A stretch of DNA of 64,000 nucleotides from NCBI GenBank assembly GCA_964399465.1, contig CAYNRA010000005.1, positions 1 to 64,000 on the forward strand, in the 5' to 3' direction. Numbering within the stretch: the first letter of the stretch is position 1; the number at the start of each line of letters is the position of its first letter. The translations under genes were made by a program, and so were the position numbers. Shown here piece after piece: positions 36,170-45,580 of the stretch. Under the pieces are notes generated by a model. It was given only the letters and a program-made list of their open reading frames with translations. It was not told the origin of the DNA and searched no databases. This stretch comes from CAYNRA01 sp964399465. GTDB lineage: Bacteria > Bacteroidota > Bacteroidia > Cytophagales > Spirosomataceae.

Positions 36170-37665
36170 TGTTCTACATATTCGCGCGAGTTTGTCAAAC
36201 GAGGTACTTTGTGCTGTCCTCCCAATTTACCTCGTTTTTGCATCCAATTGTAGAAAGTCCCAGAAGGAACAAAATGAACAAGCGGAGGTAAAAGTGCCAT
36301 ATCTTTGAATCGTTTGGCATCGTAATCTGAATTTACTTCGCGGAGCGTTTGATCTAATGTATGAATGAATTCTGCTTCGCTGGATGGAGCTACGCGGCAC
36401 TCAACAATCCATTCGTGGCGACCTTTTTGGTTGTTTTCCATATAGACAGGACCAGCAGTATAGTCTGAGATAATCGCTCCCGTAACTTGTGACGCAGCCA
36501 TGATAGCAGCTTCCGCATTTTCAATGATGACTTCCTCGCCAAATGCATTAATGAAATGCTTGGTTCGGCCGCTAACTTTAATTCGGAACGGGTACAGCGA
36601 TGTAAATTTGATGGTATCTCCAATGCGATAGCGCCACAAACCCGCATTGGTTGAGATAAGCAGCGCGTAATTGGTATCTAATTTTACTTGGTCAAGCGTA
36701 AGAACAACGGGTAATTCATTGTTGTTGGAATCCATGGGGATAAATTCATAAAAAATACCGTAGTCAAGCATGAGAAGCATTTCCCCGACTTTTGCCAAGT
36801 CATCTTGAACACCAAAAAAACCTTCAGACGCATTGTATGTCTCTAAATAATTTACTTGGCTGGATGGAAACAATCTTTCAGTAAAGAGTTGGCGATACGG
36901 CTGAAAATTGACAGCACCGTGGATGAAAAATTCAAAATTAGGCCAAACTTCCAGCATATTTTTTGCCCCTGTTCGCTCCATGATGTTTTCAAGAAGAACG
37001 ACTGTCCAGGTAGGTACGCCCAAAATACTTGTGACGTTTTCTTGTGAACATGTTTCAATCATTCTCTCCATTTTTTCTTCCCAATTATCGAGAAGTGCAA
37101 TTTCCATGGAGGGCGTTCGGATATAATCAGCCCAAGTAGGTAAATTTTTGGTAATGACAGCGGAAACATCGCCTACAAATGTGTTCGTATTATATGGATT
37201 CGGGTGAAGTGCGCCACCAATAGACAGGGCTTTGCCGTCATATAACTTGGAGTCGGGTTTGTTTTCCAACATCAAGGTCATAATGTCTTTTCCACCTCGA
37301 AAGTGACTTTTCTCTAAAGATTCACTCGAGACGGGGAGATATTTACTTCGTGCATTGGTTGTTCCAGATGATTTAGAGAACCAATTGATGTCAGAAGGCC
37401 ATAGAATATTTTGTTCTCCGCGTAGGTTACGCTCAATATAAGGGAAGAAATCTTCATAGGAAGAAACCGGGACACGGTCTTGGTAGTCTGCAATGGTTTT
37501 TATAGAGGCGTAATCGTATTTTTTTCCCCATTCAGTACCTTTTGCCGCCCCGATGAGTTCTGTAAAGACTTCTTGTTGGGTTTCAATGGGATACGCGCGA
37601 AAATGCTCGATTCGCTCAATCCTACGCTTCATGAAGAAGCTAAGTACTTCGTTTAGTAGACCCAC
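36148..37665 (-). CDS. GH3 auxin-responsive promoter family protein (acyl-adenylating)
   Basis: The 505-residue protein belongs to the adenylate-forming GH3 family, whose plant members conjugate amino acids to hormones. The phosphate-binding motif SSGTT is at 99-103, YNASEGFFG lies near 275, and YRIGDTIKFTS near 340-350. Bacteroidota carry homologues of unknown function; an acyl-amino acid or lipid substrate is a guess. It appears monocistronic, with a TAATTTTG box at 37692-37699 upstream. Confidence 0.9.
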   Translation of the reverse strand: MGLLNEVLSFFMKRRIERIEHFRAYPIETQQEVFTELIGAAKGTEWGKKYDYASIKTIADYQDRVPVSSYEDFFPYIERNLRGEQNILWPSDINWFSKSSGTTNARSKYLPVSSESLEKSHFRGGKDIMTLMLENKPDSKLYDGKALSIGGALHPNPYNTNTFVGDVSAVITKNLPTWADYIRTPSMEIALLDNWEEKMERMIETCSQENVTSILGVPTWTVVLLENIMERTGAKNMLEVWPNFEFFIHGAVNFQPYRQLFTERLFPSSQVNYLETYNASEGFFGVQDDLAKVGEMLLMLDYGIFYEFIPMDSNNNELPVVLTLDQVKLDTNYALLISTNAGLWRYRIGDTIKFTSLYPFRIKVSGRTKHFINAFGEEVIIENAEAAIMAASQVTGAIISDYTAGPVYMENNQKGRHEWIVECRVAPSSEAEFIHTLDQTLREVNSDYDAKRFKDMALLPPLVHFVPSGTFYNWMQKRGKLGGQHKVPRLTNSREYVEQLLELIE

Positions 37666-37711
37666 AGGTTTGGTATAATTAATTAAATGATCAAAATTAA
37701 GGATTTTTTCG

Positions 37712-38662
37712 CTATTTCAAGTTCTTCGCCCTATCTGGATAATCTGTAATCAGACCATCACAACCCATCTCCTTGAGTTTCAGCATGTCTTTGCGTTCGT
37801 TGACAGTCCAAGGAATAACCAATATATTTTTTGTGTGTAAGACTTGAATACGCTCTGGTGTCACTTGTTTAAAATAAGGACTCCAAATATCAGGTAAAAA
37901 TCCCAAAAGCTGTATGTTTTCCTCAATACCGTTTTCTGATTCAGGTTCAATTAACCAAGCCAATTTGACTTTAGGATATACACTCAATTCTCTTTTTTTA
38001 AACCAAAATTGAAGTACCTGCGCATCAAAGCTTTGGATAGTAAATCGCTCCACCGAAATTCCAGATTGTACCAAAACGTCTTTTACTAATTCACAGAACT
38101 CAGCTACTTCTGGTTGGTAAATCAGGTAACCCGCCGGTTCACTCTTTATTTCAATATTGTAGTTACAAAGAGGCAAAGATTTTTGGGTAATATAGGCTTC
38201 TACTTCCTGAAATACTTCTTTTAACAAGGGTTTTTTTACTGCCATTTTTTGTTGTTCCGGAAACAACGGATGCCCACGGAGTCCCATATCATATTGCGCA
38301 ATTTCAGTATAATTCAGTGTATATAAATTTCCTTTATCTGAATTTGTTGCAGGAGAACCGTTCGGTAAAGTGGTTATCAATGGATTGAAATACGCCTCAT
38401 GTGAGACAATGACTTGTTTGTCTTTGGTGATAACAACATCCAACTCCAAAGTATGAACGCCCAAATCCAAGGAATGAATGAAGGCAGGTAAGGTATTTTC
38501 TGGTCGTAAGCCACGACATCCTCGGTGTCCTTGTAAGTCAAATGCAGCAAATTGTGCCATCGCTATTTGGGTAAAAAAAAGAGAAAAGAATAGAAAATGG
38601 AGGTAACTACTTTTGGATAAAAATAAATGGGACTGGGGTGTTTTAGTTCGGTGGGTGTGCAT
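37712..38662 (-). CDS. Secreted glycerophosphodiester phosphodiesterase
   Basis: The 316-residue protein has a signal-like hydrophobic segment (about 22-36, ending IAMAQ). The family entry motif GHRGCRGLRPENTLPAF follows near residue 45, with the acidic ELDVVIT and the HEAYFNP segment after it. It hydrolyses glycerophosphodiesters to glycerol 3-phosphate and an alcohol, probably in the periplasm. The N-terminus before the hydrophobic segment is long and basic, so a later start is possible, but no better ATG is seen. Confidence 0.9.
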   Translation of the reverse strand: MHTHRTKTPQSHLFLSKSSYLHFLFFSLFFTQIAMAQFAAFDLQGHRGCRGLRPENTLPAFIHSLDLGVHTLELDVVITKDKQVIVSHEAYFNPLITTLPNGSPATNSDKGNLYTLNYTEIAQYDMGLRGHPLFPEQQKMAVKKPLLKEVFQEVEAYITQKSLPLCNYNIEIKSEPAGYLIYQPEVAEFCELVKDVLVQSGISVERFTIQSFDAQVLQFWFKKRELSVYPKVKLAWLIEPESENGIEENIQLLGFLPDIWSPYFKQVTPERIQVLHTKNILVIPWTVNERKDMLKLKEMGCDGLITDYPDRAKNLK

Positions 38663-38814
38663 TGGTATCCATATTTTAAAGGTAAAGTTAATTTTTTTTG
38701 TTTGAATTGTATCTGAGATATTTCTCTAGTTCTATTTCCTTTGCGTACTTTAGCTAATCCGTTTGTTTCTACGGAATGATAATAAGAGATTACTCAAATT
38801 TACTTGAATGAATT

Positions 38815-39273
38815 ATGTTAACGCGATTACTTATCTTCTTTGTACTTAATTTTGCAGCTCTTGGCATTGGTGGGCTTTTTACGGGACAGGGCGTACCTTC
38901 TGACTGGTACCAATCTTTGGCAAAAGCCCCTTGGACGCCGCCAGGTTGGGTTTTTGGAGCTGCCTGGACAACGATTATGCTTGCTTTTTCTTTCTTCATG
39001 GCTTTTCTATGGGAAAAATCCAATTCGAAATCGAATCTCATTTTGCTGTACGCTGTGCAATGGGTTCTAAATGTTGCCTGGAATCCTACCTTTTTTTATG
39101 CACACCAAGTACTCTTGGGTTTTGTTCTTATTTCCTTACTAACTGCATTAGTCGCCTTTTTTCTCTTCCGATTTATGCCTGTTCTCCGCTGGAAATCTCT
39201 CTTTATCTTGCCTTATTTTGTTTGGCTATTGATTGCCAGTTCACTTAATCTGTATGTCTATTTATACAATTAA
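38815..39273 (+). CDS. TspO/MBR family protein
   Basis: The 152-residue membrane protein has five predicted helices. The family segment WYQSLAKAPWTPPGWVFGAAW (split by loop residues) near 33-52 and a tryptophan-rich QWVLNVAWNPTFF near 83-95 are present. TspO proteins bind porphyrins and related ligands. It is divergent from the phosphodiesterase gene and upstream of asnS. Confidence 0.92.
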   Translation: MLTRLLIFFVLNFAALGIGGLFTGQGVPSDWYQSLAKAPWTPPGWVFGAAWTTIMLAFSFFMAFLWEKSNSKSNLILLYAVQWVLNVAWNPTFFYAHQVLLGFVLISLLTALVAFFLFRFMPVLRWKSLFILPYFVWLLIASSLNLYVYLYN

Positions 39274-39306
39274 GATCAAATGTTCAAAAAAAAGTGACAA
39301 AATACC

Positions 39307-39314
39307 TATTTTTG
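39307..39314 (+). promoter_or_regulatory. Possible -7 box for asnS
   Basis: TATTTTTG matches TAnnTTTG exactly, about 100 bases before asnS; no clear upstream box. Confidence 0.25.
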
Positions 39315-39416
39315 TTCCCCCTTCTTTAAGAAGACGTTTGAGTTATAGTTTAATCAGAACAAGTTGAACTCAAGCCGTTTCCAAAGAAGTTAAAATCGCA
39401 CAAAACGCATAGAATC

Positions 39417-40844
39417 ATGCAAATCAAAGAACTTTTACAGCAAGAACCGAAAAACCAAACGGTTACAGTTAAGGGCTGGGTACGTACCAAACGAGGCCAA
39501 GCAACCATTTCATTCATTGCATTAAACGACGGCTCTACGCTTCATACAATTCAAGCAGTTGTAGAGGCAGATAAGGTAGATGAAAATACACTTAAAAAAA
39601 TTACAACAGGTGCTTGTATCGCCGTAACAGGTCAATTGGTTGCTTCTACAGGTTCGGGACAGGCAGTAGAAGTACTTGTGGACTCTGTACATATTTACGG
39701 TACTGCCGACGAAACGTATCCCATGCAGCCTAAAAAGCACAGCTTGGAGTTTCTACGTGAAAAAGCCCATTTACGTTTCAGAACCAATACATTTGGTGCT
39801 GTTTTTCGTATTCGCCATAGTCTTGCATTTGCAGTACATCAGTTTTTTCATGAAAGAGGTTTCTTCAACCTACATACGCCGATTATCACGGCATCCGATG
39901 CAGAAGGTGCCGGTGAAATGTTTCATGTAACAACTTTTGAAGCCAATAAAGCACCTCTTGCTGAAGACGGGTCTATTGATTACAAACAAGATTTCTTTGG
40001 TCGCCAAACTTCTTTGACTGTCTCTGGGCAGCTAGAAGGCGAGCTCGGTGCGTTGGCACTATCCAAAATTTATACGTTCGGACCAACTTTCCGTGCAGAA
40101 AACTCAAACACTACTCGCCACCTTGCGGAGTTCTGGATGATTGAGCCTGAAATGGCTTTTTATGAGCTAGAAGATAACATGAATTTGGCAGAAGAATTTA
40201 CCAAATATGTCATTGACTACGCCCTCAAAAATTGCAAAGATGACCTTGCCTTTCTTGAAAATCGTCTTCTTGAAGAAGAAAAAAGCAAACCGCAAGCGGA
40301 ACGTAGCGAAATGACACTCCGCGAGAAACTAGCGTTTGTCGTGGATAATCAATACGAACGATTGACTTATACAGAGGCAATTCGTATTCTTTTGGACTCA
40401 AAACCGCATAAAAAGGGACAATTCCAATATCCTGTCGAGTGGGGGATTGACTTACAATCAGAGCACGAACGTTATTTGGTGGAGAAGCACTTCAAAAAAC
40501 CAGTGATTTTGACGAACTATCCGAAAGCCATCAAAGCCTTTTACATGAAACAAGACGAAGATGGTAAAACGGTGCGGGCAATGGATGTTTTGTTCCCTGG
40601 AATTGGTGAAATTATTGGAGGCTCACAGAGAGAAGACAACCTCGAAAAATTGATGGATCGCATCCAAGAAGTGGGTATCGACCCTGAAAATATTTGGTGG
40701 TATTTGGAGACGAGAAAGTTTGGAACAGCCCCGCACTCAGGGTTTGGTCTAGGTTTTGAGCGTCTTGTCCTTTTCGTGACTGGCATGACGAACATCAGAG
40801 ACGTGATACCTTTTCCACGTACTCCGCAAAATGCTGATTTTTAA
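39417..40844 (+). CDS. asnS: Asparaginyl-tRNA synthetase
   Basis: The 475-residue class II enzyme has an N-terminal OB anticodon-binding domain (about 1-105). The catalytic domain follows, with motif 2 FRAENSNTTRHLAEFWMIE and motif 3 GFGLGFERLVLF. The EFWMIEPE pattern separates it from aspartyl enzymes. Length is normal. A terminator follows directly, so nuoH downstream is probably a separate unit. Confidence 0.96.
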   Translation: MQIKELLQQEPKNQTVTVKGWVRTKRGQATISFIALNDGSTLHTIQAVVEADKVDENTLKKITTGACIAVTGQLVASTGSGQAVEVLVDSVHIYGTADETYPMQPKKHSLEFLREKAHLRFRTNTFGAVFRIRHSLAFAVHQFFHERGFFNLHTPIITASDAEGAGEMFHVTTFEANKAPLAEDGSIDYKQDFFGRQTSLTVSGQLEGELGALALSKIYTFGPTFRAENSNTTRHLAEFWMIEPEMAFYELEDNMNLAEEFTKYVIDYALKNCKDDLAFLENRLLEEEKSKPQAERSEMTLREKLAFVVDNQYERLTYTEAIRILLDSKPHKKGQFQYPVEWGIDLQSEHERYLVEKHFKKPVILTNYPKAIKAFYMKQDEDGKTVRAMDVLFPGIGEIIGGSQREDNLEKLMDRIQEVGIDPENIWWYLETRKFGTAPHSGFGLGFERLVLFVTGMTNIRDVIPFPRTPQNADF

Positions 40845-40857
40845 TTGATTATCTAAT

Positions 40858-40888
40858 GGCTGAGGTGTAAAGACCTCAGCCTATTTTA
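40858..40888 (+). terminator. Terminator after asnS
   Basis: A 9-bp GC-rich stem (GGCTGAGGT with ACCTCAGCC, six-base loop) is followed by TATTTTAT. It ends 8 bases before the nuoH start. Confidence 0.8.
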
Positions 40889-40895
40889 TAGAAAT

Positions 40896-41978
40896 ATGTT
40901 TATCCCACTCCTTATTTTCTTAGCTGTAATTGGTGCAAATGTGATTGTTAGCGTGTATATCGAGCGGAAAATCGCTGGATTTATGCAAGACAGACTTGGC
41001 CCAATGGAGGTAGGGAAATGGGGTTTATTGCAATTATTTGCTGACTTGATAAAGTTGTTCCAAAAGGAAGACATCGTTCCTACAGCTGCCCAAAGAACAC
41101 TCTTTAAAATAGCTCCAGCTATTATTTTTGCTGCCGTTTTTGCTGGATTTTCTGTGATTCCTATTTCATCGGGCTTACAAGGTTCAGCTACACAAACGGG
41201 AGTATATTTGCTCTTAGCTATTGTGTCACTCGATATTTTTGGAATTTTACTCGCAGGTTGGGCTTCAAATAATAAATACTCTTTGCTTGGTGCTATGCGG
41301 TCTGTCGCACAGATTATTTCGTATGAAGTCCCTCTTGGTTTAAGTGTTTTATGCGTCGTTGTTTTGTCTCAATCTCTTGATTTACAAGAAATTAGTTTAC
41401 AACAAGGTGTTTTCTCTTCTCAAACAAATTACCTTTTTGGACTTCGATTTCTAAATGTCGAGACAACAGACATAGGTGGAATCACCACTTGGAATATTCT
41501 CCGAAATCCATTTTTGAGTATCGCATTTATTATCTATTTCATCTCGTCTCTCGCAGAGGCAAATAGAGCCCCTTTTGATCTTCCTGAAGCAGAATCTGAA
41601 TTAATAGCCGGTTTTCATACAGAATATTCCGGGTTCCGTTGGGCAATTGTATTCTTGTCCGAGTACGGTATGATGCTACTCGTTTCGCTAGTAGGAGCTA
41701 TCCTGTTTTTGGGAAGTTGGAATACACCGCTACCAAACATAGGGGTTATTCGTTTAGCCAATTGGACAAGTGGAGAAATGGGTAAACTTTCAGCGGATAT
41801 TTGGGGTGCTTTTTGGTTATTTACCAAAGCATATCTCCTGATTCTTGTTCAAATGTGGGTACGTTGGACTTTTCCAAGACTTCGCATGGATCAGTTGATG
41901 TATCTCTGTTGGAAGGTACTAACACCCATCGGTCTCCTATTATTCTTTGTTTCTGCCGTCTGGAAATTACTTGGTTAA
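40896..41978 (+). CDS. nuoH: NADH-quinone oxidoreductase subunit H
   Basis: The 360-residue protein has about eight transmembrane helices and the conserved quinone-site segments ERKIAGFMQDRLGPMEVG near the N-terminus and EANRAPFDLPEAESELIAGF near residue 230. It is the membrane subunit of complex I next to the quinone channel. No other nuo gene is adjacent on either side. Its stop codon overlaps the stop of the convergent response regulator gene. Confidence 0.95.
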   Translation: MFIPLLIFLAVIGANVIVSVYIERKIAGFMQDRLGPMEVGKWGLLQLFADLIKLFQKEDIVPTAAQRTLFKIAPAIIFAAVFAGFSVIPISSGLQGSATQTGVYLLLAIVSLDIFGILLAGWASNNKYSLLGAMRSVAQIISYEVPLGLSVLCVVVLSQSLDLQEISLQQGVFSSQTNYLFGLRFLNVETTDIGGITTWNILRNPFLSIAFIIYFISSLAEANRAPFDLPEAESELIAGFHTEYSGFRWAIVFLSEYGMMLLVSLVGAILFLGSWNTPLPNIGVIRLANWTSGEMGKLSADIWGAFWLFTKAYLLILVQMWVRWTFPRLRMDQLMYLCWKVLTPIGLLLFFVSAVWKLLG

Positions 41979-43123
41979 GTATAGGTTTTAACATCTTCAA
42001 GCGTGATTTCATTTCCACACATGATATACAGACGTTCTACTACATTCCGAAGTTCACGGACGTTCCCCGTCCAAGGAAGCTCTTGTAAGTAAGCAGAGGC
42101 TTCTGGTAAAATAGTTCGCGTTCCTCCATAATCCATCGAAAAATCTTCAAAAAAACGTTCTATAAGCAATGGAATATCCTCTTTTCTATCCGCTAAGGAA
42201 GGGACTTGAATAGGAATTACGTTCAAGCGGTGGTATAAATCTTCACGGAAGTTTCCAGCTTGGATTTCCTGTTGTAAGTCTTTGTTTGTTGCTGCAATGA
42301 CCCGAACATTCACTTTTATTTCTTTGTCTCCCCCTACACGTGTAATCTTTTTTTCTTGCAATGCTCTGAGCACTTTAGCTTGCGCGGATAAACTCATATC
42401 CCCGATTTCATCTAAAAAAAGAGTTCCTCCATCTGCTTGTTCAAATTTACCAATTCGTTGTTTCATAGCAGAGGTAAATGCCCCTTTTTCATGTCCAAAA
42501 AGTTCACTTTCAATGAGTTCTGCTGGAATAGCTGCGCAGTTTACTTCGATCAAGGGTTGGTCAGCACGCGTACTTTGTAAATGAATTTGTTTGGCAACTA
42601 ACTCTTTTCCACTACCATTTGAGCCGGTAATCAAAACGCGTGCGTCAGTGGGTGCAACTCGTGTGATATTTTCTTTCACTTTTTGTATCACCTCAGACTT
42701 ACCAATAATCTCATGGGCTTTATTGACTTTCTTTTCCAATGTTTTGATGACTTGCTTTGCTTGAGTACGTTCAATTGCATTCCGAACGGTGATAAGCAAG
42801 CGGTTTAAGTCTGGTGGCTTGACCAAAAAGTCAAAAGCACCAAGTTTGGTGGCTTCAACAGCTGTTTCTACATTCCCAAAAGCAGAAATCATGACAAATT
42901 GTGCCGTTACTCCTTCTTCTTTTGCCTTATGTAATAACTCCAAACCATCCATTTTAGGCATTTTAATATCACATAAAGCGACTTGATATGCTTTTTTATT
43001 GAGCATATCAAGACCTTGCTGGCCATCAATTGCCATATCTACCTCGTATCCTTCAAATTCAAGTACGTCTTTTAATGCCTCACGGATGCTCTTTTCGTCA
43101 TCAATTACAAGTATTTTAGCCAT
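41975..43123 (-). CDS. Sigma54-type AAA+ response regulator lacking a DNA-binding domain
   Basis: The 382-residue protein has a receiver domain (1-120; D8, D9, phosphoacceptor D52, K102) and an AAA+ domain (about 139-360). The AAA+ part has Walker A GSNGSGKE (167-174), the sigma54-contact loop GAFTSA (214-219, canonical GAFTGA), Walker B TLFLDEIG and WTGNVRELRN. The chain ends about 20 residues after this segment, so the Fis-type helix-turn-helix of NtrC is absent. It may act through sigma54 without its own DNA site, or with a partner. No histidine kinase gene is adjacent. Confidence 0.9.
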   Translation of the reverse strand: MAKILVIDDEKSIREALKDVLEFEGYEVDMAIDGQQGLDMLNKKAYQVALCDIKMPKMDGLELLHKAKEEGVTAQFVMISAFGNVETAVEATKLGAFDFLVKPPDLNRLLITVRNAIERTQAKQVIKTLEKKVNKAHEIIGKSEVIQKVKENITRVAPTDARVLITGSNGSGKELVAKQIHLQSTRADQPLIEVNCAAIPAELIESELFGHEKGAFTSAMKQRIGKFEQADGGTLFLDEIGDMSLSAQAKVLRALQEKKITRVGGDKEIKVNVRVIAATNKDLQQEIQAGNFREDLYHRLNVIPIQVPSLADRKEDIPLLIERFFEDFSMDYGGTRTILPEASAYLQELPWTGNVRELRNVVERLYIMCGNEITLEDVKTYT

Positions 43124-43237
43124 TTAGTCTAGGGAAGTTTAGTTTTGGGACCACATCAAAGGTGAAATTAGAATGCAAGTTACTAAATTCCTTTTTTGTT
43201 TGGTATCAAATTGAGTTTCTGAATCATGATTATGTAT

Positions 43238-43284
43238 AAAAACAAAGAGACTACCCAAAATGCAAGGATAGTCTCTTTGTTTTT
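43238..43284 (-). terminator. Terminator after the aspartate aminotransferase gene
   Basis: A stem of about 15 bp (arms AAAACAAAGAGACTA and TAGTCTCTTTGTTTT, loop of 15) with T-rich ends on both strands. It lies 19 bases beyond the aminotransferase stop. Confidence 0.88.
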
Positions 43285-43302
43285 ATTTAAAAGGGAATGT
43301 AC

Positions 43303-44517
43303 TTATTTCAACGTAGCCATTGCTTTTGCAATTCTTTCAATGGCTTCAAGTAAAACTTCGTCTGCTGCAGCTGTTGAGATACGCAAACAATTTGGCGCTC
43401 CAAACCCTGAACCTGCTACAGTGGCAACATAGGCCTTCTCTAATAGCCACATAGATAAATCATCTCCGTCTTTGATAAGCGTTTCGCCATCTGATTTCCC
43501 ATAATAGGCACTAACATCTGGAAAAGCATAAAATGCACCCTCAGGAATATTTACTTTGAAACCCGGAATTGCTTTTAATCCATTGACAACCAAATCTCTA
43601 CGACGTAAATAGGCTTCTTTCATTTCCGCAGGTGCAGACATATCGTCCCAAGCAACCACAGCAGCTCTTTGTGCAATATGATTTGTTCCAGAGGTAACTT
43701 GACCTTGCAATTTATCAACCGCATCAACAATCCATTTGGCAGCACCGATAAATCCAAGACGCCAGCCCGTCATGGCAAATCCTTTGGCAAAGCCGTTTAC
43801 AGTAATCACACGATCTTTGATTGCAGGTATCGACCCGATACTGAAGTTCCCCTGGGGTGTAAAGTTGATGTACTCGTAAATCTCGTCTGATAAGACAAAA
43901 ATAGATGGATGTTTTTCAATGACAGCGGCTAATGCACGTAGTTCTTCTTCGCTATATACTGTCCCTGTTGGGTTGTTCGGAGACGAGTACATGACGACCT
44001 TGGTTTTGTCTGTAATCGCTGCTTCTAATTGGGCAGGAGTCACTTTGAAGTTATTTTCGAAAGCACCTTCTACAATGACGGCTTTGCCTTCTGCCAATTT
44101 CACCATTTCGGAGTAACTTACCCAATAGGGTGCGAAAATGATTACCTCTTCGCCTGGGTTGACTAAACAAGAAATGACATTTGCCAAAGAATGTTTTGCG
44201 CCAGTAGATACTATAACGTTCTCTGCTTTCCAGTCAATATTATTTTCTCGTTGGAATTTTTCAGCAATTGCCTTACGAAGTTCAGGAATTCCTGAAACGG
44301 GTGTATAAGAATGGTATCCAGCGTCAATAGCTTGTTTGGCTGCTTCACAAATATGTTTAGGCGTCTTAAAATCAGGTTCACCAACGGATAAATTGATGAC
44401 TTTGTGCCCTAAAGCAGCTAATTCTCTTGATTTTTTTGACATCGCTAGCGTAGCAGACTCTTCTAGAGCATTGATGCGGTCAGCGATGAAGTGTGCTTGG
44501 TTGTCAACGGCAGACAT
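43303..44517 (-). CDS. Pyridoxal phosphate-dependent aspartate aminotransferase (class I)
   Basis: The product has about 404 residues. Motifs: VINLSVGEPDF near residue 40, SPNNPTG near 170, LSDEIYEYI near 205, and the PLP lysine in NGFAKGFAMTGWRLGF near 237. It transfers amino groups between aspartate and 2-oxoglutarate or related pairs. The frame is open to an ATG at 44568 that adds 17 residues; the ATG at 44517 fits the family start better, but both remain possible. Confidence 0.93.
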   Translation of the reverse strand: MSAVDNQAHFIADRINALEESATLAMSKKSRELAALGHKVINLSVGEPDFKTPKHICEAAKQAIDAGYHSYTPVSGIPELRKAIAEKFQRENNIDWKAENVIVSTGAKHSLANVISCLVNPGEEVIIFAPYWVSYSEMVKLAEGKAVIVEGAFENNFKVTPAQLEAAITDKTKVVMYSSPNNPTGTVYSEEELRALAAVIEKHPSIFVLSDEIYEYINFTPQGNFSIGSIPAIKDRVITVNGFAKGFAMTGWRLGFIGAAKWIVDAVDKLQGQVTSGTNHIAQRAAVVAWDDMSAPAEMKEAYLRRRDLVVNGLKAIPGFKVNIPEGAFYAFPDVSAYYGKSDGETLIKDGDDLSMWLLEKAYVATVAGSGFGAPNCLRISTAAADEVLLEAIERIAKAMATLK

Positions 44518-44568
44518 AACTGTTTGTTCGTGTTTATTTGAAAGTACTCTTTGCCTTATGTAGTTCAT

Positions 44569-44906
44569 TTATAGGTAACTAGTCACTTAGGCGGCACAAA
44601 AGTAGCGGGTTTGGTAAAAATATGCTAACTTTTTGAATAGTATTCATTGTATGTTTTCAAAAAATATAAATTGTATAGAATTTATGTCATTTTTTGAGTA
44701 TTTATTTAGCAAAGGATTTTAATTCTGTTTTTTCTCACTCTTCAAATTCATGCAGAGTTTTGGATTAATCTTTAAAAAATGGAAAGTTTATTGGATAATT
44801 TAGTTGAAGTACTTCGTATAAATGTTTTGTTCTTAAGTGAAAAAATACTGTGAAGTTTACTTTCTAATCTTTCAAAATTCATCTCTTACATATAAAGTGG
44901 GGGCAT
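44569..44906. other. AT-rich intergenic region upstream of the aminotransferase gene
   Basis: This region holds a minus-strand TACTTTTG box (44597-44604, exact TAnnTTTG) that could serve the aminotransferase gene. The rest is AT-rich with only short open frames, and I see no RNA gene. Confidence 0.4.
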
Positions 44907-44942
44907 AAAAAAGATGAGCCAATTGCTTGACTCATCTTTTTT
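44907..44942 (-). terminator. Terminator after the PepSY-like lipoprotein gene
   Basis: A 12-bp perfect stem (AAAAAAGATGAG with CTCATCTTTTTT, 12-base loop), with T runs on both strands, 20 bases beyond the lipoprotein stop. Confidence 0.88.
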
Positions 44943-44962
44943 AAATGAAACTATCGTTCACA

Positions 44963-45580
44963 TTATTTTCGTTTTCCTCTTTTCTTCCCTCTATCAGCGA
45001 AAGTTAACTCTTGGATAAATGTGCCATCTGCTGCAAAACCCAACATAGCTTTCGATCCGTCTGCTTTATCGATAATGATACCATATTTACCGTCATCTGA
45101 AACACGTGCATGGTGAATCGTTGCTCCTGGAAACGTAGTTGCGATGTAATCGGTAATAACTACAGGTAGCTCAGAGATTTCAACCTTCGTACCTATTAGG
45201 TTTTTACCACGATGTACGTGTTCTTTGACAAAAACACCCGATGCATCAAAAACAAGTCCGATGGAAGACCCATCTGCTAAAATTGCCTTAATCACTGTAA
45301 ATCCTTCTGTTGTAACCCCTGCTTTTTCTAGAGTTGCTCCTGGATAATTGGCTGTGATGTAATCAGTGATAGTCGCTGGGATGGCCGTCAATTCAATAGC
45401 GGTCAATTCGTGTTTTTTTCCGTAGGGGTGTCCCGTGGAGTCATCAGCGGTCGCAAAGAATAAGAAGTCTGTCAAAAGAGCGGTTTCATCTTCCAATGGG
45501 TCAATCTCTGCTTGATTACAAGAGAATAGAAGTGTAAACATTCCAACAAAAAGTCCGAGAAACACGAGCGTTTTTTTCAT
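44963..45580 (-). CDS. Lipoprotein with two PepSY-like domains
   Basis: The 205-residue protein has a lipoprotein signal with Cys21 (LLFSC). Two tandem repeats of the putative PepSY-like (PF11396-type) fold follow. The first is near residues 63-122 (IPATITDYITANYPGATLEKA) and the second near 135-195 (LPVVITDYIATTFPGATIHHA). The C-terminus is strongly basic (RGKKRGKRK). Such proteins sit in the envelope of Bacteroidota; function is unknown. It lies next to, and divergent from, the ECF sigma factor gene. Confidence 0.82.
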   Translation of the reverse strand: MKKTLVFLGLFVGMFTLLFSCNQAEIDPLEDETALLTDFLFFATADDSTGHPYGKKHELTAIELTAIPATITDYITANYPGATLEKAGVTTEGFTVIKAILADGSSIGLVFDASGVFVKEHVHRGKNLIGTKVEISELPVVITDYIATTFPGATIHHARVSDDGKYGIIIDKADGSKAMLGFAADGTFIQELTFADRGKKRGKRK

